Of a stretch of DNA of 64,000 nucleotides, positions 1-11,724 are shown piece by piece (position 1 is the stretch's first letter; each line of letters opens with the position of its first letter). Made by a program: the position numbers and the translations under genes. Below the pieces are notes generated by a model, which did not search any database, had not been told where the DNA came from, and saw nothing but the letters and a program-made list of their open reading frames with translations. Origin of the DNA: Tragulus kanchil (Eukaryota > Chordata > Mammalia > Artiodactyla > Tragulidae); assembly GCA_022376925.1 (NCBI GenBank), contig JAIOJX010000005.1:93717001-93781000 (forward strand). Direction: 5' to 3'.

Positions 1-59
1 GAGGCTGCTGGTCCAGGGGTGACATTTTGAACAGCAAGGACCTGCCAGCTGTTTTAAAA

Positions 60-480
60 TATGCATGTATATAAATTCTTATTCTAAAATTTTTCCGTAG
101 AGTACATAATATTTTGTAACATGACTCAACTTATTTTCACTCCTTTCCATATCAAATATTTGCTTCAATAATAAATTTTAACTGCTATGCTGAATTTGAT
201 AGTATATAAGTTCCAGAATTTATTTAAACCATCATCTATTGTTGGCAACATGGGTTGTTTTCAACTTTCTTTTCTATTATAAATAGCATTTGCAAAGATG
301 AGTCTTATGACAGAAACTTATCCTACATCTTAAATTATCGTTTTAGAATTTCCATAAGTTGAAGACATGAATACTTTGGGGGCCTTCCATAAAGATCACT
401 AAATTGCCCTCTGAAAAAGTTTACCAATAAGCACAACCACCAGCAGTTTACCAGTCACTCTTGTTTAAAACAATTTTCCA
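60..480 (-). mobile_element. Old L1 3' UTR remnant
   Basis: Read on the minus strand, this AT-rich stretch follows the order of an old mammalian L1 3' end: a short-interval 'gctggtggttgtgc' block, a 'gggcaattta' block, then a run resembling the conserved 'aacaacc' and 'ttaaataaattctgg' segments. It has no open frame of note. Most of it is repeated at 1311-1642 by the first duplication. The L1 assignment is from memory of the consensus and the subfamily is not resolved. Confidence 0.45.
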
Positions 481-738
481 GTGAAGTAAAAGCAAATGAT
501 ACCCCCAGGTTCCTGTCTTGGCTTTGCTACATCAGGAGAGTCATACAGTTTCCTAATGGGGAAGCCCAGGCTCTCACTCCCTCATTCATTACACATCCCC
601 TCACACCTACTCTGTAGTGAGGTACTGAACAGTCACCATCCAGAAAAGAACAAAGACTCCACTAAAATGGTCTATTTTCCCAAATGTTCTCCACATACCC
701 TAAGACCTCAAAAATTGTACTTTTTTAAAAAAAAATTT

Positions 739-970
739 GGCCTCTTTTATTGGTCCTTCATTTATTTATTTTCATTCATCTTAACTCTTTGGCCTGTGTG
801 GGCCTCTCATTGCCGTGGCCGCTCTGGTTGCAGAGCACCAGCTCTGGCCGCATGTGCTCCAGAGCACCAGCTTGTAATTAGACACACCGGTCGAGCCGCT
901 CCATGGCATGTGGGATCCTCCTGTGCTGGGGATCGAACGAGTGCCCCTTGAACTGCAAAGTGACACCCAG
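739..970 (-). mobile_element. Family Y SINE (CHR-derived), older copy
   Basis: The reverse complement reads from a diverged tRNA-Glu-like head (near 970) through the family Y body ('ccagagctctgg' and 'ggcccacacaggccaaag' type blocks) to the 'gaccaataaaag' segment near 739. It is more diverged than the other copies in the window and lacks a clean 5' head. Antisense reading frames through it (781-1239 and 807-1046) are SINE sequence, not genes. Confidence 0.75.
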
Positions 971-1216
971 GAGGGGTCAGACAGAGAGATGCATCTGAGG
1001 ACTGGCCGAAAGGACCCATCCCTGACAATAAGGGCAAGGAGAGCAAGGTATCTAAGGTGATGGGACATTATCCCCTCGGTATTACAGGGGATAGAAAGTT
1101 TGGGACCAGAGGCTAAAACAGTTTGGGACATGGGTGTATTTGAAGTGCTTCTGGGACAGCCCAGTGGACACATGTGATAGAAATGTGGACAAGAGGGTTG
1201 GGAAAAGTGGGTCACC

Positions 1217-1310
1217 ATCATGGTTAGTTTTAGTGTCAACTAGACTGGGCTAAGGGATGCCCAGATAGCTGGTAAAACAGTATTTTTTCTTTGGGTCTGT
1301 CTGTGAGCGT
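1217..1310 (+). mobile_element. MLT2-type LTR, 5' part in duplicated copy
   Basis: This is the start of the same LTR seen at 2380, cut off where duplication D1 restarts at 1311. It is not an independent insertion. Confidence 0.5.
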
Positions 1311-1900
1311 ATATCAAATATTTGCTTCAATAATAAATTTTAACTGCTATGCTGAATTTGATAGTATATAAGTTCCAGAATTTATTTAAACCATCATCTA
1401 TTGTTGGCAACATGGGTTGTTTTCAACTTTCTTTTCTATTATAAATAGCATTTGCAAAGATGAGTCTTATGACAGAAACTTATCCTACATCTTAAATTAT
1501 CGTTTTAGAATTTCCATAAGTTGAAGACATGAATACTTTGGGGGCCTTCCATAAAGATCACTAAATTGCCCTCTGAAAAAGTTTACCAATAAGCACAACC
1601 ACCAGCAGTTTACCAGTCACTCTTGTTTAAAACAATTTTCCAGTGAAGTAAAAGCAAATGATACCCCCAGGTTCCTGTCTTGGCTTTGCTACATCAGGAG
1701 AGTCATACAGTTTCCTAATGGGGAAGCCCAGGCTCTCACTCCCTCATTCATTACACATCCCCTCACACCTACTCTGTAGTGAGGTACTGAACAGTCACCA
1801 TCCAGAAAAGAACAAAGACTCCACTAAAATGGTCTATTTTCCCAAATGTTCTCCACATACCCTAAGACCTCAAAAATTGTACTTTTTTAAAAAAAAATTT

Positions 1901-2132
1901 GGCCTCTTTTATTGGTCCTTCATTTATTTATTTTCATTCATCTTAACTCTTTGGTCTGTGTGGGCCTCCCATTGCCGTGGCCGCTCTGGTTGCAGAGCAC
2001 CAGCTCTGGCCGCATGTGCTCCAGAGCACCAGCTTGTAATTAGACACACCGGTCGAGCCGCTCCATGGCATGTGGGATCCTCCTGTGCTGGGGATCGAAC
2101 GAGTGCCCCTTGAACTGCAAAGTGACACCCAG
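1901..2132 (-). mobile_element. Family Y SINE, D1 copy
   Basis: Second copy of the SINE at 739-970, offset by 1162 bases. The two differ at only a few bases, so this is the same insertion carried by duplication D1. Confidence 0.75.
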
Positions 2133-2379
2133 GAGGGGTCAGACAGAGAGATGCATCTGAGGACTGGCCGAAAGGACCCATCCCTGACAATAAGGGCAAG
2201 GAGAGCAAGGTATCTAAGGTGATGGGACATTATCCCCTCGGTATTACAGGGGATAGAAAGTTTGGGACCAGAGGCTAAAACAGTTTGGGACATGGGTGTA
2301 TTTGAAGTGCTTCTGGGACAGCCCAGTGGACACATGTGATAGAAATGTGGACAAGAGGGTTGGGAAAAGTGGGTCACCA

Positions 2380-2870
2380 TCATGGTTAGTTTTAGTGTCA
2401 ACTAGACTGGGCTAAGGGATGCCCAGATAGCTGGTAAAACAGTATTTCTGGGTCTGTCTGTGAGCGTGTTTACAGAAGAGATGGGCATTTGAGTTGGTGA
2501 ACTGAGTAAGGCAGAGGCCCTCCCCAGTGTGGGTAGACTTCATCCTGAGCACCCAAATAGGGCAAAAAGGCAGAGGGAGGATGAACTCACTCGCTGCTTG
2601 AACTGAGACGTCTGTCTTCTCCTGCCCTAGGACATCGGTGCTCCTGGTTCTCAGCCTTCAGAATCAGATGGGAGCTTGCACCACCAGCCTCATCTGATCC
2701 TCAGGCCTTCAGGCTGGGACTGAATTACACTTCTGGCTTTCCCGTTCTGTAGTTTGCAGATGGCAGGTCATGGGACTTCTCTGCCTCCATAACTCCATAA
2801 GTCAATTTCCACAGTAGAGCTCCTCTTATAACTTTTGGTTCTGTCTCTCTGGATAACTCTGACTTGTACT
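2380..2870 (+). mobile_element. MLT2-type (ERVL) solitary LTR
   Basis: The segment starts with 'ggttagttttagtgtcaact', followed by the 'tgggctaagggatgcccaga' block and a 'gtctgtgagcgtgtt' block, and ends near 'ggataactctgac'. This matches the order I recall for an MLT2-type ERVL LTR. No internal retroviral region is attached, so it is a solitary LTR relic. A related copy lies in reverse orientation at 59384-60125. The subfamily call is tentative. Confidence 0.55.
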
Positions 2871-3257
2871 GTCACTTGCCCTCCCTGAGACCCAGTGGGA
2901 CCCCAAGAGAAAGCTGGTCTAGGCATCCTTGCACCCAATGCCTGGTGAAGGAGGTAGACACAGCCCAGGGAAAGAGCAGTAACCAGAGTGAAGAGGGTTG
3001 AGCAGAAAGCCCTGACCCTCCAAGGGTTTCTGAGCATTCACTTGGTGGGTGGAAACATTGCACAGAGAGGTTGCAGAGGAGGGTCCGAGAAAGAATACAC
3101 GAGGAGGAGTTGAAGGAAGAACATTTCCTAAAAATGACCCCTTAGTATTATAAATGCAGTTTCCTGTTGACCCAGAAATTCACCTCTAAGAATCTGTCCT
3201 CCAAAACTACTTACTCAAATGCTTGAATGTGCTCACAAAAATATTCATAGTTTTTGT
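2871..3257. other. Intervening DNA, nothing recognised in most of it
   Basis: The first part has no repeat I recognise. From about 3140 the sequence resembles an old L1 3' UTR on the plus strand (a 'tgacccagaaattcacctct' block), weakly. Two overlapping minus-strand frames of 63 and 89 codons (2768-3063) show no family features and look like chance frames. Confidence 0.4.
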
Positions 3258-3789
3258 AAGAGAGAACGTTGGAGGCAACCCCAGTGCTTATGGCAGCAGC
3301 TGGCACACAGCGGCACTTCATAAGCCATTCATTTAATAAATGAATAAACTCAATTTCATTAATAGGACCACTGATCACCTAAATTACGGAAGATCAATTC
3401 CAAGTGGAATTCTGCTGCCATGAAAACTTTAAGTAGACTTATACTCAGTGCTGTTTATGGTGTCCTGTGAAGTGAGAAAGTCACCAAATGTTTCTGATAA
3501 AGATGGACTCCTTTCCAAAATCTACCTGTGCATTTCTGCATACATATACCTGTGTATTATACCTTACACACTGATGTTTATTTGCAAGATATTTGTTGAG
3601 AAAGTCCTCTCGGGTGAAACTTTTAAGGGAATGAGGAAAGCAAGAAAGGGCAGGGGGAAAAAGCCGGGGAAGGTCGTGGGCCCATCAAAAGCCTCACCCA
3701 ATCCCCATGGAAGCTCTGGAGCATGAATGGAACCACAGCAGAGCTGCCCTACCTTAAAGCAAGGCTCTTTTTCTTGCTTAGACTGTCAC

Positions 3790-4012
3790 TGGTTTCCCAG
3801 GTGTCACAGTGGTAAAGAATCCACCTGCCAGTGCAGGAGACATAAGAAACACGGGTTCAGTCCTTGGGATGGGAAGATTCCCTGGAGGAGGAAATAGCAA
3901 CCCACTCCAGTATTCTTGCTTGGAAAATTCCATGGACAGAGAAGCCTGGTGGGCTACAGTCCACGGGATCACAAAGAATTGGGCACAACTGAGCACAGCA
4001 CACACACATACA
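3790..4012 (+). mobile_element. Bov-tA class SINE
   Basis: A tRNA-like head ('tttcccaggtgtcacagtgg', then a 'ggagacataag' block) is followed by the Bov-A body ('caacccactccagtattctt', 'ggacagagaagcctggtggg') and a CA-rich tail. This is the monomeric Bov-tA arrangement typical of ruminants. The opposite-strand frame 3778-4005 is SINE sequence. Confidence 0.88.
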
Positions 4013-4942
4013 TTATGCAGTCATTGGTTGGGGGCTGGCCCCATGGGACATGCATCGACTTTCCAGACACTGCTGGGTGAGGCGGATCATTTCTGCTAAG
4101 GATGATTCTCCAGAAAAGGGTGCAACTCTGAACCATTAGCAGCTAGGATGGGTGTATTGGTCAGATGAATAACATTTAGGCAGCATAACAGTATTTAATA
4201 TAGATACCTTACACACGTGTTTTCATGTGCATGAGTGTGTGTGCAGGTTACAGGAAAAACTTGGAAGTACATTCTCCAAGGTATCAATAGAAGCTACCTC
4301 CAAAACTGGAGTTGGATAGAAGAGGGCAATGAGGGAAGAAATGTTGTATTTCACTTTATATGATTATCTCTCAGGTACATTTTCTTGCAGCGAACATGTA
4401 TTACATTTTTGAAGAGAGAACGTTGGAGGCAACCCCAGTGCTTATGGCAGCAGCTGGCACACAGCGGCACTTCATAAGCCATTCATTTAATAAATGAATA
4501 AACTCAATTTCATTAATAGGACCACTGATCACCTAAATTACGGAAGATCAATTCCAAGTGGAATTCTGCTGCCATGAAAACTTTAAGTAGACTTATACTC
4601 AGTGCTGTTTATGGTGTCCTGTGAAGTGAGAAAGTCACCAAATGTTTCTGATAAAGATGGACTCCTTTCCAAAATCTACCTGTGCATTTCTGCATACATA
4701 TACCTGTGTATTATACCTTACACACTGATGTTTATTTGCAAGATATTTGTTGAGAAAGTCCTCTCGGGTGAAACTTTTAAGGGAATGAGGAAAGCAAGAA
4801 AGGGCAGGGGAAGAAGCCGGGGAAGGTCGTGGGCCCATCAAAAGCCTCACCCAATCCCCATGGAAGCTCTGGAGCATGAATGGAACCACAGCAGAGCTGC
4901 CCTACCTTAAAGCAAGGCTCTTTTTCTTGCTTAGACTGTCAC

Positions 4943-5165
4943 TGGTTTCCCAGGTGTCACAGTGGTAAAGAATCCACCTGCCAGTGCAGGAGACATAAGA
5001 AACACGGGTTCAGTCCTTGGGATGGGAAGATTCCCTGGAGGAGGAAATAGCAACCCACTCCAGTATTCTTGCTTGGAAAATTCCATGGACAGAGAAGCCT
5101 GGTGGGCTACAGTCCACGGGATCACAAAGAATTGGGCACAACTGAGCACAGCACACACACATACA
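4943..5165 (+). mobile_element. Bov-tA SINE, D2 copy
   Basis: Duplicate of the SINE at 3790-4012 carried by D2, with the same CA tail. Not an independent insertion. Confidence 0.88.
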
Positions 5166-5561
5166 TTATGCAGTCATTGGTTGGGGGCTGGCCCCATGGG
5201 ACATGCATCGACTTTCCAGACACTGCTGGGTGAGGCGGATCATTTCTGCTAAGGATGATTCTCCAGAAAAGGGTGCAACTCTGAACCATTAGCAGCTAGG
5301 ATGGGTGTATTGGTCAGATGAATAACATTTAGGCAGCATAACAGTATTTAATATAGATACCTTACACACGTGTTTTCATGTGCATGAGTGTGTGTGCAGG
5401 TTACAGGAAAAACTTGGAAGTACATTCTCCAAGGTATCAATAGAAGCTACCTCCAAAACTGGAGTTGGATAGAAGAGGGCAATGAGGGAAGAAATGTTGT
5501 ATTTCACTTTATATGATTATCTCTCAGGTACATTTTCTTGCAGCGAACATGTATTACATTT

Positions 5562-6296
5562 GTAATTTTAAAAAGGGTAGGGGGAAGTTGGCCAGCAGAG
5601 TAAAACACTGCTGATAGGCCAGGCTATCTAAAAATGGAAAAAGTCCCTGGTGGGTTCATGAGAAGAACTCTCTGACTACAGGGTCCTTGGGGATCAGGCC
5701 TGCGAACGCAGTGCGCCATGAAACACAGGCAGCATTTTGGCAGAGGATATTGGAGACCCAGTGGGTGGCCAAAAGCTGCCACCTCCAGGCTGTGCAGGGG
5801 CCCTCGGCCAGATAAGCCTTTCTGGGACTGAGTCTCCCTGTCTCTCCTTACTCTTAGCACTCACTCTGTAATGCATGATTTTTTCTTTCTCTTGAAATGA
5901 ATGAACAAATAGAGTCCTAAGGAAGTTATGCCAAGGGCCAGGATGTTCCTTCCCAGAAGATAAATCATACATATTGTCATGAGGGAGAACAGGAAGTTGT
6001 CAGAAATTATGCTTCTTGGCTATTTGAAGTTCCTCTTAGAAACTAGAGTGCCATGGCACTTGGCCTGCTCAGAGATGGTGAGTGAGGAGGAGATGGCCTG
6101 GAAGAGACTAGCCCTGTGGGCAGCAGAGCCATTGCATCCAATCCTCTGCTACAGCCAAGCTTCTCCTGGGCCCTCCAGCCCAGTAACACCCTGTCCTTGC
6201 CTGAGCACCAAGGAAGGGACCACAGATAGTGCAGCAGCGAGTGGAACTCCAGAGACTCAACCACTGTCTGCTAGCTCAAAGCAGGGGTGATCACTC
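5562..6296. other. Unassigned DNA
   Basis: No repeat family or coding exon is recognised. The frames here (for example 5979-6290 plus and 6043-6264 minus) overlap each other, carry no recognisable domain and reappear in the D3 copy. I treat them as chance frames. Confidence 0.4.
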
Positions 6297-6655
6297 ATTG
6301 GTGTCTATCTCAGGGAGCTTGAGCTGCCACAGACTGGGTGGTTTAAAGAAAGAACATTTGCTTCCCACAACTGTGGGGGCTGAAAGTCCAAGATCAGGAT
6401 AACAGCAGAGTCAGGGTCTGCTGAGGATACCCTTTTTGGTTTACAGTCAGCTACCTTCTCACTGTATCCTCACACAGCAAAGAAAAGAGAGGCCTACTTC
6501 TTTTCTTCTTCTTATAAGGACACTAATCCCATCATGGGGTTTCTACCCTTATGACATAGTTACTGCCAAAGGCTCTACCTCTGAATATCATCCCATTGGG
6601 GTTAAAGTCTCAACATATGAATTTTGGAAGGTCACAAACATGCAGTCTCTAACTA
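6297..6655 (-). mobile_element. MLT1-type MaLR LTR remnant
   Basis: Read forward, the segment carries 'actgggtggtttaaa', 'gggggctgaaagtccaagat' and 'cttcttataaggacacta', the order expected of an MLT1-type LTR in reverse orientation. It is decayed and has no internal region. The 131-codon frame at 6436-6831 runs through it and is not a gene. Confidence 0.6.
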
Positions 6656-7385
6656 CAGTAATGTTCCAAGATAGTAAATCTTCAGAGGAAGACAATCTTG
6701 TGAAGGTGCCTAGTGAATTCAGAACAACCTATACTATGATGATGATGACACGTAAGCAGACGGTTCTGGCAGGATCCAAAAACACGGATAATGCCAAGAA
6801 AGGTGCTTTGTTGGAGCAGATGAGCCTGTAATTGTGACTTGGCAAAACAGCCACTCTCTAAGAAACACAGATGATCCCAGAGGGCAGCCCAGCCTCTGCC
6901 TCAGAAACCCCCTATGGAATATTTCTGTACCATGGTGAGCCAATAAAAATTGCCCCACGATCTGTAATGCATGATTTTTCCTTGAAATGAATGAACAAAT
7001 AGAGTCCTAAGGAAGTTATGCCAAGGGCCAGGATGTTCCTTCCCAGAAGATAAATCATACATATTGTCATGAGGAGAACAGGAAGTTGTCAGAAATTATG
7101 CTTCTTGGCTATTTGAAGTTCCTCTTAGAAACTAGAGTGCCATGGCACTTGGCCTGCTCAGAGATGGTGAGTGAGGAGGAGATGGCCTGGAAGAGACTAG
7201 CCCTGTGGGCAGCAGAGCCATTGCATCCAATCCTCTGCTACAGCCAAGCTTCTCCTGGGCCCTCCAGCCCAGTAACACCCTGTCCTTGCCTGAGCACCAA
7301 GGAAGGGACCACAGATAGTGCAGCAGCGAGTGGAACTCCAGAGACTCAACCACTGTCTGCTAGCTCAAAGCAGGGGTGATCACTC

Positions 7386-7744
7386 ATTGGTGTCTATCTC
7401 AGGGAGCTTGAGCTGCCACAGACTGGGTGGTTTAAACAAAGAACATTTGCTTCCCACAACTGTGGGGGCTGAAAGTCCAAGATCAGGATAACAGCAGAGT
7501 CAGGGTCTGCTGAGGATACCCTTTTTGGTTTACAGTCAGCTACCTTCTCACTGTATCCTCACACAGCAAAGAAAGAGAGAGGCCTACTTCTTTTCTTCTT
7601 CTTATAAGGACACTAATCCCATCATGGGGTTTCTACCCTTATGACATAGTTACTGCCAAAGGCTCTACCTCTGAATATCATCCCATTGGGGTTAAAGTCT
7701 CAACATATGAATTTTGGAAGGTCACAAACATGCAGTCTCTAACT
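7386..7744 (-). mobile_element. MLT1-type LTR, D3 copy
   Basis: Same LTR remnant as at 6297-6655, carried by duplication D3. A one-base difference near 7436 and another near 7574 separate the copies. Confidence 0.6.
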
Positions 7745-8140
7745 ACAGTAATGTTCCAAGATAGTAAATCTTCAGAGGAAGACAATCTTGTGAAGGTGCC
7801 TAGTGAATTCAGAACAACCTATACTATGATGATGATGACACGTAAGCAGACGGTTCTGGCAGGATCCAAAAACACGGATAATGCCAAGAAAGGTGCTTTG
7901 TTGGAGCAGATGAGCCTGTAATTGTGACTTGGCAAAACAGCCACTCTCTAAGAAACACAGATGATCCCAGAGGGCAGCCCAGCCTCTGCCTCAGAAACCC
8001 CCTATGGAATATTTCTGTACCATGGTGAGCCTGTTGAACAAGCATGAGGTCAACAGAAAGAAAAGTAAATAATAATGACAGATGAATTAACACAACAAAG
8101 CAAGTAGGCATGATTGATTTAACACTCTAAAATCTTCATA

Positions 8141-8341
8141 TGCTAAGTTGCTTCAGTTGAGTCCAACTCTTTGCAGTCCTACAGACTGTAGCCCATCAGG
8201 CTCCTCTGTCCATGGGATTCTCCAGGCAGGAATACCATTACCACTCGTTCCTCCAGGGGATCTTCCAGACCCAGGGAATGAACCAGCACCTTTTGAGTCT
8301 CCTGCATTGCCAGGTAGGTTCTATACCACTAGAGTCACCTG
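8141..8341 (-). mobile_element. Bov-tA class SINE
   Basis: On the plus strand the reversed SINE reads 'tgctaagttgcttcagttga', 'gtccatgggattctccagg', then the reversed tRNA-like head near 8300-8341. Duplication D4 starts inside it at 8241, so its right half recurs at 9323-9423. Its right edge joins the 3' end of a minus-strand BovB. Confidence 0.82.
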
Positions 8342-10404
8342 TTCAGTTGCACAGTCATGTCTAACTCTTTGCGACTCTATAGACTGAAGCACGCAAGGCT
8401 TCCCTATCCTTCACCATCTCCCAGAGCTTGTTCACACTCATGTCCATTGAATTGGTGATGCCATCCAACCATTTCATCCTCTGTCATCCCCTTCTCCTGC
8501 CTCCAATCTTTCCCAGCATCGGGGTCTTTCCCATTGAGTGGGCTCTTTGCATCAGGTGGTCAAAGTATTGGTGCTCCTTCTAATGAATATTCAGGAATAG
8601 TTTCCTTTAGTATTGACTGGCTTGACCTCCTTGCAGTCCAAGTGACTCTAAAGAGTCTTCTCCAGCACCACAGTTCGAAAGAATCAGTTCTTTGGTGCTC
8701 AGCTTTCTTTATGGTCCAACTCGCCTATCCCTGCATAATGGAAAAGCCATACTTCTGACTATGCAGATCTTTGTCAGCAAAGTGACATCTCTGCTTTTTA
8801 AAACACTGTCTAGGTTTGTCATAGTTTTTCTTCTAAGGAGCGAGCATCTTTTAACTCCATGGCTGCAGTCACTGTCAGAAGTCCAAGAAAATAAAGTCTG
8901 TCACTGTTTCCACTGTTTCCCCATTTATTTGCCATGTATTGATGGGACTGGATGTCATGATCTTCGTTTTTTGAATATTGAGTTTAAGCCATCTTTTTGA
9001 CTCTCCTCTTTCACCTTCATCAAGAGGGTCCTTAGTTCCTCTTTATTTTCTGCCATAAGGGTGGTGCCATCTGCATATCAGAGGTTATTGATAGTTCTCT
9101 GGACAATCTTGACTCCAGCATGTGCTTCATCCAGATCAGCATTTTGTATGATGTGCTCTGCATATAAGTTAAATACACAGGGTGACAGTATACAGCCTTG
9201 ACATACTACTTCCTCAATTTTGATCCAGCTCATTGTTCTATGTCCGGTTCTAAATGACCTGCATATGGGTTTCTCAGGAGGCAAGTAAGGTGGTCTGGTA
9301 TTCCCAACTCTTTAAGACTTTTCCACTCGTTCCTCCAGGGGATCTTCCAGACCCAGGGAATGAACCAGCACCTTTTGAGTCTCCTGCATTGCCAGGTAGG
9401 TTCTATACCACTAGAGTCACCTGTTCAGTTGCACAGTCATGTCTAACTCTTTGCGACTCTATAGACTGAAGCACGCAAGGCTTCCCTATCCTTCACCATC
9501 TCCCAGAGCTTGTTCACACTCATGTCCATTGAATTGGTGATGCCATCCAACCATTTCATCCTCTGTCATCCCCTTCTCCTGCCTCCAATCTTTCCCAGCA
9601 TCGGGGTCTTTCCCATTGAGTGGGCTCTTTGCATCAGGTGGTCAAAGTATTGGTGCTCCTTCTAATGAATATTCAGGAATAGTTTCCTTTAGTATTGACT
9701 GGCTTGACCTCCTTGCAGTCCAAGTGACTCTAAAGAGTCTTCTCCAGCACCACAGTTCGAAAGAATCAGTTCTTTGGTGCTCAGCTTTCTTTATGGTCCA
9801 ACTCGCCTATCCCTGCATAATGGAAAAGCCATACTTCTGACTATGCAGATCTTTGTCAGCAAAGTGACATCTCTGTTTTTTAAAACACTGTCTAGGTTTG
9901 TCATAGTTTTTCTTCTAAGGAGCGAGCATCTTTTAACTCCATGGCTGCAGTCACTGTCAGAAGTCCAAGAAAATAAAGTCTGTCACTGTTTCCACTGTTT
10001 CCCCATTTATTTGCCATGTATTGATGGGACTGGATGTCATGATCTTCGTTTTTTGAATATTGAGTTTAAGCCATCTTTTTGACTCTCCTCTTTCACCTTC
10101 ATCAAGAGGGTCCTTAGTTCCTCTTTATTTTCTGCCATAAGGGTGGTGCCATCTGCATATCAGAGGTTATTGATAGTTCTCTGGACAATCTTGACTCCAG
10201 CATGTGCTTCATCCAGATCAGCATTTTGTATGATGTGCTCTGCATATAAGTTAAATACACAGGGTGACAGTATACAGCCTTGACATACTACTTCCTCAAT
10301 TTTGATCCAGCTCATTGTTCTATGTCCGGTTCTAAATGACCTGCATATGGGTTTCTCAGGAGGCAAGTAAGGTGGTCTGGTATTCCCAACTCTTTAAGAC
10401 TTTT
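8241..10404. repeat. Direct duplication D4, unit 1082 bases
   Basis: Positions 8241-9322 recur at 9323-10404 with a constant offset of 1082. The junction at 9322/9323 has a short shared 'ccac'. The left end is inside a Bov-tA SINE and the right end inside the BovB reverse-transcriptase region, so no mobile element was copied as a unit. Only one or two internal differences are visible (for example 8799 against 9876). Confidence 0.92.
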
Positions 10405-11101
10405 CCACAGTTTGTTTCTACACAAAGGCCTTAGCATAGTCAATGAAGCAGAAATTTCTCTGGAATTCGCTTGCTTTTTCTATGATCCAACAGATGTTGG
10501 CAACTTGATCTCTGGTTCCTCTGTCTTTTCTAAATCCAGCTTGTAGACCTGGAAGTTCTCAGTTCACATACTGTTGAAGTCTATCTTGAAAGATTTGGAG
10601 CATTTTCTTTCTAGCATGTGAAATGAGTGCAATTTTGCAGTAATCTGAGCATTCTTCGGCATTACTCTTCAAGATTGGAATGAAAACTGAACTTTTCCAG
10701 TCCTGTGGCAACTACTGAGCTTTCCAAATTTGCTGATATATTGAGTGTAGCACTTTAACAGCATTATCTTTTAGGATTTGAAATAGCTCAGCTGGAATTC
10801 CATCACCTCCACTAGCTTTATTTACAGTAATGCTTCCTAAGGCCCACTTGACTTCACACTCCAGGATGTCTGGCTCTAGATGAGTGATCACACCATGGTT
10901 ATCTGGGTCATTAAGATCATTTTTATATAGTTCTGTATATTCTTGCCACCTCTTAATCTTCTGCTTCTGCTAGGTCCATATTGTTTCTGATCTTTATTGT
11001 GCCCATCTCTGCATGAAATGTTCCCTTGGTATCTCTTAATTTTCTTGAAGAGATCTTTAGTCTTTCCCATTCTATTGTCTTCCTCTATTTCTTTGCATTA
11101 T
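8342..11101 (-). mobile_element. 5'-truncated BovB (RTE) LINE, decayed
   Basis: BovB is an RTE-type LINE encoding an endonuclease/reverse transcriptase. Here its 3' end lies at 8342 and the minus strand runs through the 3' body to a reverse-transcriptase fragment at 9078-9284, where the frame reads 'QGCILSPCVFNLYAEHI', a conserved RT block. Further 5', 10888-11070 resembles the segment upstream of the RT domain. Stops and frameshifts break every frame, so it is inactive. It ends near 11101 without the endonuclease region. D4 inserts a second copy of the 3' part, and D5 repeats the 5' part downstream, so the true element is about 1.7 kb. Confidence 0.88.
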
Positions 11102-11665
11102 TCATTTAATAAACTGAAATCGCTCAGAATTCACATGGGGAGAAGATGAACTGAGAGGGAGTCCTTGTGAGCAGATCTTAGGAGCCAGTCACAAAATCTG
11201 CCTTTCTTACAGGTGAGGGACACACTCCAGAGTGATCGTCCTATATCCATGACCTACAGCAACTGTTGTGGGACAGAGAGAGAAGTAAGCAGGAGGCAAT
11301 AGACTCAACAAAGGAGGAAATGCTGGGACTTACCTGGGGGTCCGGTGGTTAAGACTGTGCGTTTCCACTGCTAGGGGCATGGGATTGATTCCTGCTCAGG
11401 GAACTAAAATCCCAAATACTACTCAGCTTGGTGAAGTAACTAAATAAACTGTGTCTTTCAACAAAAGGAAGAAGTGCTGTAAAAACATACAGAGAGTGAG
11501 GCTGCAGTTCTCAGAAATTGCCAGTAAAAAACATTCCCTAAAATAACCTCCTGCTGATATTGAAGCAAGGAATATCCAACTCATTACACAATGAACTAAA
11601 AGGTTGCTGGCATGGCATCAATATAAAGTTAACCTCAAGGGGGAAAAAGTGAGTAAGATCAGCAA
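11102..11665. other. Unassigned DNA with one CHR SINE
   Basis: Between the BovB 5' end and the D5 junction the only recognised element is the CHR SINE at 11325-11450. The rest is AT-moderate sequence with no recognised family and no frame of note. It recurs at 12214-12777. Confidence 0.4.
11325..11450 (+). mobile_element. CHR (tRNA-Glu) SINE, short type
   Basis: The head 'gggacttacctgggggtcc' is followed by 'ggtggttaagactgtgcg', a 'cactgctaggggcatggg' block and 'cagggaactaaaatccc', the layout of the short CHR SINE. The D5 copy is at 12437-12562. Confidence 0.8.
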
Positions 11666-11724
11666 ATGACTCTGTTCTTCCCCTTTTTAGACCTGGAAGT
11701 TCTGAGGCATTTTAGCATTTTTTT

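Larger units (their letters stand above)
149..2467. repeat. Direct duplication D1, unit about 1.16 kb
   Basis: Positions 149-1310 recur at 1311-2467 with an offset of 1162 bases, back to back. The copies are nearly identical inside. The clearest difference is a 5-base indel about 25 bases before the end of copy 1, next to the junction at 1310/1311. The unit begins inside an old L1 remnant and ends inside an MLT2-type LTR, so it matches no element boundary. Probably an assembly duplication. Confidence 0.9.
3258..5561. repeat. Direct duplication D2, unit about 1.15 kb
   Basis: Positions 3258-4410 recur at 4412-5561 with an offset of 1153-1154 bases. Internally the copies differ by very little; one base-run difference near 3655/4809 shifts a 92-codon frame into a 102-codon one. 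The junction at 4410-4412 sits in a T-run, and the true right flank appears only after copy 2. The unit contains a whole Bov-tA SINE. Confidence 0.9.
5865..8031. repeat. Direct duplication D3 with 19-base filler
   Basis: Positions 5865-6941 recur at 6961-8031 (offset 1096 at the start, settling to 1089 after small deletions near the start of copy 2). The bases 6942-6960 between the copies match neither flank and end just before copy 2. Differences sit mainly in the first 100-200 bases of copy 2, next to the junction. Confidence 0.9.

Noticed and set aside
739..2132. Two independent family Y insertions near the left end
   Set aside because: The second is the D1 copy of the first, with the same flanks.
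9078..9284. A functional reverse transcriptase gene
   Set aside because: The frame is a 68-codon fragment of BovB with stops and frameshifts on both sides.
8241..10404. Duplication driven by BovB or SINE recombination
   Set aside because: The breakpoints fall inside different elements, and most of the other duplications have no repeat at their ends.
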